The notes under the pieces: model-generated
What the model saw: only the letters and a program-made list of their open reading frames with translations
The model's database searches: none
Told to the model about the DNA's origin: nothing
Translations under genes and position numbers: made by a program
Assembly: GCA_037178625.1 (NCBI GenBank)
Contig: CM074134.1
Span: 2,666,001 to 2,730,000 of the forward strand
Source: Skeletonema tropicum
Lineage: Eukaryota; Bacillariophyta; Thalassiosirophyceae; Thalassiosirales; Thalassiosiraceae
DNA length: 64,000 nt
Direction of reading: 5' to 3'
Part shown: in pieces, positions 1-8,062 of the stretch
Numbering within the stretch: the stretch's first letter is position 1
Layout of the letters: every line of letters starts with the position of its first letter

Positions 1-240
1 GGTGGTACAGGAAATATTGCTGGAAGTAAGTGTCAGGATGGTATCATCAAGAAGGGAAGTAATGTCAGAGTAATGAGAGGAGACAAAATTCTCGCTGAAA
101 GCAAGGTCAGAACGTTGCGTAATTTCAAGGCCGAAGTTGATCAAATCACAACTGGAGACGAGTGTGGAATTGGTCTACTTGACTACGAAGACTTTGAACC
201 TGGTGATATAATTGAGAGCTATGTCGTAAACAAGAAATAA
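1..240 (+). CDS. Translation initiation factor IF-2, organellar type (3' end only)
   Basis: Frame 1 is open from the first base to TAA at 238-240 and encodes 79 residues. It starts GGTGNIAGSKCQDG and ends DIIESYVVNKK. The order GxIAGxxxxDGxIK, xxVRVxRxxxxxxExKVxxLxxFKxxVxxxxxGxECGIGLxxxxDxxxGDxIExY is that of the last beta-barrel (domain IV) of bacterial-type IF-2, which binds the formylated initiator tRNA on the small ribosomal subunit. In a eukaryotic genome this points to a mitochondrial or plastid factor encoded in the nucleus. The GTPase domain lies off the window, so the organelle cannot be assigned. The reading of the family is firm; the targeting is inference. Confidence 0.88.
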   Translation, partial: GGTGNIAGSKCQDGIIKKGSNVRVMRGDKILAESKVRTLRNFKAEVDQITTGDECGIGLLDYEDFEPGDIIESYVVNKK

Positions 241-441
241 ATGCAAGGGAAAATGCTAATGAAAATAATATGATCTCTTATTATCTAATGAATATTATTG
301 TGTAGCTCGTGCGAAAGAGTGACGGCTTATTTCTTTAGTGTGCAGATGAAAAACTAGTAATATGCTCTAGTGGAGGATGCCACTGTATCGCCGACAACGA
401 CGTAGTCCCCGATCAATTCAAACTGTCGTGTCAGTCTCCAC

Positions 442-1134
442 TCAATGTATTGCTCCGGTTTCAAACTTAATCACTGCCTCAAGAGGCATCAAATGAAATT
501 TGACCGACACTCTCCCATGATCACAGAGATCCATCTTGAAAGATACATCTGGATTACACACCTTATGATACGCCTTCGTATTCCAAGCTACAGACGGATA
601 TTTTTGCATCCACGCTCCAAGAGCAGTTGCATGCACTTCATCATTTATTGGTGATTTGTGTGTTCCATCTCCAATTGCAAACTCGATATGTTCCAGTCCA
701 GAATCGTAAGGGCTACCTTCCTTGGGTGATGGGATCTCCACAACATCAATACTATGCCGAACATTTCCCGAACCAATTTCGATTGGCTGTAAAAGCTTGA
801 ATGTTGCAATCGGTCTGCCACCAATCTCTGATTCGACCAGGAGGATGAAGGAGCCACTTGCCTCTGCAGACTGCAGTGATTCTACCAATTCAGAGTATTG
901 TTTCATAGAATCCGTACGATAGCAAACATGATCTGCTTGGAGATTAGAAACATCGATATAATATTTACTCGTTTTGAGCTCGGCAACAATTGCTTTTACA
1001 AATGATGGTACCCGCTCATGAAGATATGATAAAAAGTCAGATGTTATTGTGTTTTGGAGATTGTTCTTTGTCATACTTGTCCCGCAGTTGTGCTTTGTGC
1101 TGCCGCCCGGTTGTAGTTCTTTCGCCGTCCTCAC
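442..1134 (-). CDS. YecM-like protein (VOC/glyoxalase-fold family)
   Basis: The 230-residue ORF matches the layout of bacterial YecM, about 190 residues, over residues 30-225. Visible blocks are ADHVCYR near residue 68, GGRPIATFKL near 105, IDVVEIPSPKEGSPYDSGLEHIE near 128-150 (in YecM the corresponding block is VELPxPGxxxYxxxGWEHIE), and VSVKFHLMPLEAVIKFE at the C-terminus. YecM belongs to the vicinal-oxygen-chelate fold; its substrate is not known, although the conserved His and Glu suggest a metal site. A second Met at residue 21 (base 1074) is a possible start that would leave just the conserved domain. The gene is convergent with the IF-2 gene, 200 bp apart. Only the family is claimed, not a reaction. 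Confidence 0.75.
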   Translation of the reverse strand: MRTAKELQPGGSTKHNCGTSMTKNNLQNTITSDFLSYLHERVPSFVKAIVAELKTSKYYIDVSNLQADHVCYRTDSMKQYSELVESLQSAEASGSFILLVESEIGGRPIATFKLLQPIEIGSGNVRHSIDVVEIPSPKEGSPYDSGLEHIEFAIGDGTHKSPINDEVHATALGAWMQKYPSVAWNTKAYHKVCNPDVSFKMDLCDHGRVSVKFHLMPLEAVIKFETGAIH

Positions 1135-2498
1135 GAGGTTTGATGAATAGACACGTGTCGTAGGTACGGGGTGATTAGATAGTGCTACATATATCTAACT
1201 AGCACGAGAGTCTGAGGCTAGTATCAACCACTTCTTATGCCATCATGGTTAGAAAGATTTATGATGGCGATGGGCGATGGGCGATGCCACGGGTTCTAAG
1301 GCCTACGTAGGAATTCAAATCATCGTAGAACGTACATACTACCTATAAGTCCCACCTAATGCTGCACTTTTTGACATCAACCATGAAGCTGCCGCTCCTA
1401 CCGACGACCACAACCATGCACACGCTTCAAATATAACCAATATATGCACCTATATCGCTCCCAATTACTATTGGGTATATTATGGAGGCGTTTTTTTGTC
1501 GAGGTAGATGCCGTCGTTGAGATATTCGAGTCGCCATCAACGATATAATAATTGGTCATTTTCGTCCACCTGTGGTATGATCCTTTTGGCAATGATACGC
1601 TGCACTAAAAGGTCCCCTACTTTACATATCTCATCTGCAATATAATATTGACTTCCGTGGTCGTGCCCCACGTATGAGAGTGCTCCCTCTATTGATTATT
1701 ACCTAGGAGCACATGTGATCGGACATGTGATGTTTCACATAATTAATATGCAACAATCAACCATATAAACAGTCCATAACAACAATGCAAACACAAATCT
1801 TCAACTCTCAACATAACAGAGGATGTCTGGGGGGTATACACGCTTCAGCAGCCGCAAAATAGGTGGTGGATGTCATATTATTTATCATGGTGTAGAGGCT
1901 TACATTTTGTAATTTATTGTACCAAATAATATTTAATATTATCCGATTGAAAACACTACTCCAAACAATAACAATGTATATTATTACCGCAATGATGTGT
2001 TAGTTCTGTTTTGGATGTGTTTTGGACATTATTGGTGGCTGTATACAACAATTGATGGTGGATATTGTGCCCATTTGAGACGAGTTTTTTGTAATTATTG
2101 ACTCGTCGCTTCAAGGAGTTAACAAGACTCTTTTTATCAGGTTTATGCCCCCCAATCATCGCTCTACATCATATTATGACTGGGGCATAAGTTTTGGGGC
2201 TTCGTTCCTTCTATGATGCATCCTTTGGTGGCAGTGTTGGTCGCGACAAGGCGACAGGTGGCTGTTGATGATGGTGTGGCTAGATCACTTATATTCTTGG
2301 TGATTACGGTGATTACTGTGGCGATAAGCATAACCTACGAATAAGATATGTTTGGTTGTCAATTGGAAGGGGCAGGGCGGATTGATGGCACACCCTACTG
2401 CCTCTCTTTTGGATATATACGGCAGCGGCAGACTGTGTCGTCGAGGTTTAATTTCTAGCGATAAAATATGTCGACGAAAATTAATTCGACGTTATTGT

Positions 2499-2571
2499 AT
2501 ACTGGTGAACTTTTTTAATAATGAACTACAATATGGGTGTAGAGTTCATTGCCAAAAAAGTTCACCAGTAT
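2499..2571. repeat. Imperfect inverted repeat (about 32-bp arms)
   Basis: The left arm begins ATACTGGTGAACTTTTTT and the right arm ends AAAAAAGTTCACCAGTAT. The arms pair again through AATGAACT/AGTTCATT, leaving a short loop near 2531-2538. It could be the core of a small foldback element or an RNA hairpin; there is no other evidence for either. Confidence 0.6.
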
Positions 2572-2823
2572 ATCAAGATGGGACATTATATCACCATAGG
2601 ACGCAAACACACCATGGTGCCGGTGCTCCTCTTCTTGGTGATGTTGAGTGGAGATGAAAAAGTGTTTGGCGATAGTTAGCCCGTCAAGAAAATATATTGA
2701 TTTTTGCATGTTTTGGGCTGCAAGGGATAACAAATGTCATAGCGATAGTCATATCACACGGTATGTACTATTCCTACGTTGATACTCCTACTTTTGAACT
2801 TAGACCGGGAGGCTTAGAAGCCG

Positions 2824-2858
2824 TGGATGGGCGATGGGCGATGGGCGATGGGCGATGG
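2824..2858. repeat. Short tandem repeat of GATGGGC
   Basis: Four to five units of GATGGGC/GATGGGCG occur in a row just before the Mutator-like element. A shorter tract of the same unit is at 1265-1287. Confidence 0.7.
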
Positions 2859-2970
2859 GATGCAGGATGCGATGCAGGAGATGCAGGTCTTCAACTTACC
2901 ACTATTGACAATTACGTACGTAACCTGCAATCAGCCGCATTCAGCATCTTCACCCAGGCACACTGGAGTG

Positions 2971-4384
2971 CAGGTGGTCTGGACCCGCCACGATGAGTTC
3001 CACCACGATTTCCGCCACGATTCTTAAAAAGTTATTCCTTATGCCGTCATCCAGACCACACCAAGTAACTTCTTCTTCTTCCCATCCTCGTCGCTTTTAC
3101 CTTCAGCAAGTTTGTAGGTGAACCCTCTTGCTTTGGATTTAATCAACTCCAAATATTCAATGAAAGACATCATAGCTTCTTCGGTAGTATTTTTCGTGCT
3201 TATAACGTCAAGCCATGCGCTATGCCCAAGCTGGTACGCCTCATCATCATTCAACTCCTCATTCTCTATGCCTTGCAGAAAGTTACTACTATTGACGATC
3301 TGTTTGAAAGCATCGTAGTCTTTATTGGAACTGCGGAACATGAGCCTGTGGACTTTGACCCGTATGTTAAATACATCCTGCTTTGACACAATCTTTGAGC
3401 TAGGCCAAACTGGGGTCATGACACTCTTGATCATTGCAGATGATATCTTTCCACACAACTCGTAGATATTGCACAATTGAAATAGGGCAGCATCAGGCAT
3501 TTTCTCGACGTATGCACCTGCACGAGACATTGTTACAACCCTATTCTGCCGACCTGGGTGACAATTTCCAGCATGGGTGGTACATGTACCGTTGCCAATC
3601 TCAACGGGCTGATCCCATTCAGGTTTGTACGAAGGAATTGGCCTATCTTTCCCCTTCTGAGACTCTGGAAAGTATGGTGTCTTTACCAAGGGCTTGAGAT
3701 TAATTGTAAATGTGCAGCCTGCCTTCAGTGAACCACTTGTGAAATCACGTCTTGGTGTTCTAACATCACTACCAAACCTGTTACACCTGATTTCCAACTT
3801 TTCAAGTGTAGAAGTCCAACCATGCTTTTGTTCAATAACGTTTAAAACTGATTGAACTAAATCTCTGCTCTTCCACGTTTCTCCCGGCTTGAATAACTCA
3901 GCCGTAATTTTGTCAAAGTCACATTTGTCTTCGTTGTAGTGATCAGATGTAATGGAGCAATTTTCAAAGTACGAAGCATAGTCAAAATCAACTATACCAT
4001 GCAACGAGTCTCATTCTTTTTACCAAATGAGACATCATCATAGATCTTCAGCGACCTCGCAAATGAGGTTGATGGACAAGGTGTGTTTACTTCTTGAGAC
4101 ATAGCAGCAATGATAGATGTGTCCTCAATACAATTATTGAGTAAGTAAGTAAGTAGGTTCATGTCATCGGTCATTTTTTTGCCGGCGGCCCAGGGCGGCC
4201 CATTCAAATTTCAAACTCAAGAGAATCTTATGTGTGGAAGTAAGTATGTGACCAAGACAGTCACAGCGAAATGATCGTGGCGGAATGGCGGGTGTGGCGG
4301 AATGGGAAAGTCTCTATACCATAAGTAAGGAATAACTTTTTAAGAATCGTGGCGGAACTCATCGTGGCGGGTCCAGACCACCTG
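2971..4384. mobile_element. Mutator-like (MULE) DNA transposon, deleted
   Basis: Both ends carry the same sequence in opposite orientation: 2971-3040 begins CAGGTGGTCTGGACCCGCC, and 4321-4384 is its near-exact reverse complement, including the shared GTTATTCCTTA inner part. One end has an extra short internal duplication (CCACGATTT). The 1.41-kb interval holds a transposase-related reading frame on the minus strand. Long TIRs of about 60 bp fit Mutator-like elements. The 9-bp flanks (ACTGGAGTG and ATTGATGTG) agree at only six positions, so a target duplication is doubtful. The element must be non-autonomous because the transposase lacks its catalytic part. Confidence 0.75.
3039..4207 (-). pseudogene. 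Truncated MULE transposase, N-terminal part only
   Basis: Two overlapping minus-strand frames make up the remnant: 3992-4207 (71 codons) and 3039-4004 (321 codons). The first runs into the second after a frame change near base 4000. The larger frame contains FKPGETWKSRDLVQSVLNVI and IRCNRFG, typical of the FAR1/MULE-type DNA-binding N-terminus, and then basic and helical segments. It stops at LLGVVWMTA. In MULE transposases of this kind GVVWMT marks the entry to the DDE core, so the catalytic domain is missing altogether, and the stop lies inside the inner edge of the left TIR. The protein might still bind TIRs; that is speculation. Confidence 0.65.
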
Positions 4385-4431
4385 ATTGATGTGTTATGGC
4401 ACTTCTCCTCCAGAAGTTGAAACTCCTCGAG

Positions 4432-4669
4432 TAGGCTTTCGGGTATAAGGGGGAGCCGGGGGCGCCCCCTGAAATCGGGGTGGCTCGCAGGAGGCAAAAT
4501 CGTCTAAATTGAGCTGCAAAAAGTCCTTTTTAGCCCGATTTCGGCTAGATTTAGACCGAAATCACGGGAGAATCCTCTAACTAGCCGTCCCCCCGGTTTC
4601 TTGGAGGGGGAAAAGGAGGGGGAATCCCCCTGAAATCGGATAGGCCGCCCCCTTATACCCGAAAGCCTA
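4432..4669. mobile_element. hAT-type MITE, copy A (238 bp)
   Basis: The ends are perfect inverted repeats of 22 bp beginning TAGGCTTTCGGGTATAAG. The element is flanked on both sides by the same 8 bp, TCCTCGAG (4424-4431 and 4670-4677). An 8-bp duplication and TAGG-type ends fit the hAT superfamily. There is no coding capacity. A second copy, about 90% alike by eye, is at 47946-48188. Confidence 0.88.
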
Positions 4670-4764
4670 TCCTCGAGGCTCTGACCTCCTTACTCTGGAC
4701 CGTCGTCGACAGATGTGAAGCGGCACACATCGGACCAACATACACTCCTTCCATCAACCCTCTT

Positions 4765-4836
4765 TGCCTACTGGTTGCCTACTGGTTGCCTACTGGTTGC
4801 CTACTGGTTGCCTACTGGTTGCCTCTAGTGGTTGCA
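4765..4836. repeat. Tandem repeat, 12-bp unit
   Basis: Five exact units of TGCCTACTGGTT are followed by a degenerate unit, TGCCTCTAGTGGTTGC. It lies 85 bp upstream of the 281-aa ORF and might be in its promoter. Confidence 0.9.
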
Positions 4837-4919
4837 AACCCTAACCTGAATATGAATATACACTACTCCCTACATACAATATAAAGGCGCATACCATAGG
4901 ATAAAACAAAGCAACGGCC

Positions 4920-5765
4920 ATGAAGCTTTTGTCCCCATTGGGATGCACAATAGCAAATTCCACCATGTGTCATGATGGCAACGCAAAGAAGCAGATCAAG
5001 CAACGCATTGGTAACTCATCTAATCATAATGCAGGAGAAGTGATCCCTGTTAACCCCAACCAAGACGAAGATTGTAAAACATCACCCCACAAGAAGGCTG
5101 GCGATGATGTGGTCTCCGAAACTAACCGAGCATTCAAAGCGGCTTGCAAGAGAGTAGGCGACGAAAATTTATGGTGTGTATTTTTGCTAGCTGGTTTTCC
5201 TCATTTGAAGTACTCAGAGAAGATTGTTGCACAACCATTGGATGCTTTCACTTCCGATTCCAAAACCACGAAGATTGTTGCACGATTAAGTAATGCTCCC
5301 ACTTCAGGGTTGATTCAGTTTCTTGGTGAATATGTTGTTCACAAATGTGTGTATAATTGGCATGCACAGAAAGTTAATCTCGTTATGTTCTTTCTCTGTG
5401 ATGAAATAAATGAGGGGTATGCATGGAACCAGATGTTATATAACCTGGGTAGTTTCGTCAGACGCCATGGGAAGCGTACCGCTGCATCGTTGTTGAGGCG
5501 CAAGCAGTTTGCAAAATGTAAGGAAGCGCTGGGCAAATCACAAGCAACCAGTAAACTTGCCATGGAGTGTGCATTGGGCATTATCCGCAAAATTGACAAT
5601 CGAGTTAATAAGTATGTGCTTAGTGGAGGGACGAGTTTGCTACATTGTGTCTTAAAGAACACTCAATTCGAGTATATTGATAGGAAGGAGACTGCCTTCC
5701 TAATTGCATATACATTACAGAACAACCTTGTGATGATGCGAAGCCTTCAGAATAGGAACAAATGA
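4920..5765 (+). CDS. Hypothetical protein, 281 aa
   Basis: A single ORF of 281 residues; I do not recognise a family. The first 75 residues are polar with a KKQIKQR stretch and probably disordered. Residues 80-280 look like a helical domain with hydrophobic segments (LWCVFLLAGF near 88, VVHKCVYN near 140, KVNLVMFFLCDE near 150) and a basic patch (FVRRHGKRTAASLLRRKQF near 178). No signal peptide or clear membrane helix is visible. The in-frame ATG at 4920 follows a purine-rich AAGCAACGGCC context. The surroundings are transposon-rich, so a decayed mobile-element gene is possible, though the long open frame suggests that it is real. Confidence 0.5.
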   Translation: MKLLSPLGCTIANSTMCHDGNAKKQIKQRIGNSSNHNAGEVIPVNPNQDEDCKTSPHKKAGDDVVSETNRAFKAACKRVGDENLWCVFLLAGFPHLKYSEKIVAQPLDAFTSDSKTTKIVARLSNAPTSGLIQFLGEYVVHKCVYNWHAQKVNLVMFFLCDEINEGYAWNQMLYNLGSFVRRHGKRTAASLLRRKQFAKCKEALGKSQATSKLAMECALGIIRKIDNRVNKYVLSGGTSLLHCVLKNTQFEYIDRKETAFLIAYTLQNNLVMMRSLQNRNK

Positions 5766-6556
5766 AAGGTGACCTTAATACTAGGTTACTTCCATAACTC
5801 GAAAAGATGGATTCAGTAGGTGTGTTATGTGAAAGGCGATGAAAGGGAGGGATAGGTGGTGGTGGGAAGGGGGTAATAATATAACAGGGGTATTAAATGC
5901 AAGTATGAAAATGATTGTTAGGTTGGTGACGAAAAAACCATCCCACTATTATTTTATTGTTCCAGTAGCAGCAGCGTCACCTATAGGTGCAATACGTTAG
6001 TGCGACTTTGTTCTGACTTGATCTTGATCCATCAAATCAAACCTTTCAATGGAATTCTTCTGGGCTTGGTTAGATATCACAGCTTAATGTTGAAATGACC
6101 AGCTCACTGTGGATATTCCAATGCTCTTCTAGGCTGCACTAGGCAAGCAACAACAGAAGAGAGAGAGGAAGATAAGTCTCGAGGGCTACACCAATCGAGA
6201 CAGGATCAATCAAATGAATGTTGAGCAGGAAGGAGATATCGTTGGTGAGGCCTGGCTTCCCTTCTCCGACCGATTCGAGGACCCCGCGTGAGTGATTCTG
6301 GTTACCACCGTAAGTGATCTATTGGACAACGTGAGTACATGTCACTGAATGGCATCATGAAACGAGATCTCCTATTCTAAACGCTATCTGTAGGCACGTA
6401 CCAGTATGACTACGTACGTACAAAAAATGCTTTCCGTGCTTTTTTTCTTGCATTCATCCAAGGGAATAACTTCTTCCATCGAAACGACGACTGCTAACGT
6501 ATTCAACTCAAACTATATTCTGTCAATCAATCTCATCGACTTCCACAGAATATATT
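5766..6556. other. Intergenic region without a supported gene
   Basis: No ORF with recognisable content. The 3' part (6400-6556) is the likely promoter and 5' leader of the F-box gene. I see no repeat or RNA gene here. Confidence 0.5.
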
Positions 6557-7910
6557 ATGCCTCCTCACCCGAAAAAGCTCAAGCGAAACAGTCCGAGCGC
6601 CAATGCGGCGGCGGCGGAGAGTGCCGATGGGATTGCAGCACCCGAAACACCGAATACCATTGTCGGCGATAGAATCACCGATGACCACCTTCTCGATGAT
6701 ATCGAACATAATCCAACTATCCATGGAATGAGCAAAAAGCTGACTTCGAGAATTCTAGGATTCCTTGGCTACAAAGATATCATGCGATCACGGATCTGCT
6801 GCAAGAAATTTAGAGATGCGGCAAGGACTACGATGGTTCCATGGGTTGACTGTAACAATGTACCCTTTTCTCGTCGCATCGAATCACATTTTCGCGTCAA
6901 CAGAAAGAAGAAATATACATAAAGCCATGGTGGCAATGACGACTGCATTGCCGAATTTACAGCAGCTAAGGCTGTGCGCGATTGGAAGCAGACGCAAATA
7001 TTGTGATGGAGATGATCCAGATAAAGAGCGGGCAGTCGCCACTGCCAAATGCACTGCGTATGATATCCAGATAATTTCCAAATTCAAACATTTGCGACGT
7101 TTGGAAATATCTACTAACACGATGAATGGAAGATATCCTGTTCTATTCAATTTTCCACTCCTCGAAACACTAGACGTCCTGAACTGCAGCAATCTGAAGT
7201 GGGATCTCGAGATGCTGACTGGACTTCCTTCTCTCAAAGAGCTTTATACGATTGGATCTTATAAGTGTTTGACAGGTAACATCAGAAGTCTCAGAACGCT
7301 CGAAAACACTCTTGAAAAGGTGAGCATATTCTCCGGTAACATCGAGGGAGACTTTATGGATCTCGCTGACTTCCCACGCCTAAAGTCTTTGAGTTTGGCT
7401 GATTGTCCTTTGGTAACAGGGGATATGCGTGAGATCGGTGAGAACGATTTTGCATTGCTAGATGAGCTCGATCTCCCAACATCAGTTATTGGTGTTGGAT
7501 CTCATGACTTTCAACGCATTTCGGATGTTCCCAGCGTAGCTGAAGCAATCTACCGCCTCAAACAACGTGATCCGCCTCTAGTCAAGAGATTGGTCGATAT
7601 ACATTGGTGCCTCTCACGTGATTCACCGGAGTGGTATGAGTCGAATGGTAAAATTGGTCATCCGCCTCCTCCATTCTCCATCGAATTTGTGCAAGCGGGA
7701 TCACGCGTTGGGTGGAGATGGAAGGCATGTGCGAACTCATGCGAGATAAACTGGCTTGATCCGGAGCCTGACAGAGAAAGTAGTGGTTATGAAGTGTATA
7801 ATCGGCAGCTGCAAAGTATAGAGGAAGATATATTCTGTTTCGAGGGATATCATCAGCCTCCTTCAGAAGACGAGTACAAGCGATTGTGCGAAGAATACTA
7901 TGATATCTAA
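6557..7910 (+). CDS. F-box/LRR-type protein with one frame break
   Basis: The first frame (6557-6922) starts MPPHPKKLKR and has an Ala-rich linker. Around residues 58-100 it carries an F-box-like segment, LTSRILGFLGYKDIMRSRIC, followed by CKKFRDAAR. The second frame (continuing to 7910) has leucine-rich repeats: LPNLQQLRL, FKHLRRLEI, FPLLETLDV, LPSLKELYT, FPRLKSLSL. It ends with a conserved tail, SPEWYES...PPFSIEFVQAGSRVGWRW...CEINWLDPEPDRESS. The frames must change by +1 near 6915-6922, where RKKKYT-stop in one frame meets HKAMVAMTTALPNL in the other. A 52-nt GT-AG intron at 6852-6903 would restore phase but creates a stop, so an indel is more likely. Such proteins may act as adaptors of SCF ubiquitin ligases; the diatom family is not characterised. 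Confidence 0.7.
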
Positions 7911-8062
7911 AGCTGGTGAATGCTACAAACTACGGCCCAAGCTCCCTTGCTTGACGTACTCATTCACTTGTTGTTGTTGAAGAGATTGATTGTACCCGAC
8001 TAAAAGCTTCTATACAGTAGCAATTGCATGCATTGCTAGTTGTTAGCTCTTAAATAATTCAT
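7911..8062. other. Convergent intergenic spacer
   Basis: Short AT-rich spacer between the 3' ends of the F-box gene (+) and the UBX gene (-). It contains the two polyadenylation regions and nothing else that I can see. Confidence 0.5.

Larger units (their letters stand above)
1135..2970. other. Intergenic region without a supported gene
   Basis: AT-rich sequence with only short ORFs (under 105 codons) and no recognisable protein. It holds two tracts of the 7-8 bp motif GATGGGC (near 1265-1287 and 2824-2858), a CCTACGTAGGAATTC motif at 1302-1316 that recurs across the window, and a long imperfect hairpin at 2499-2571. Confidence 0.6.

Noticed and set aside
4765..4836. CRISPR-like array
   Set aside because: Uninterrupted 12-bp units without spacers in a eukaryotic context; a simple tandem repeat.
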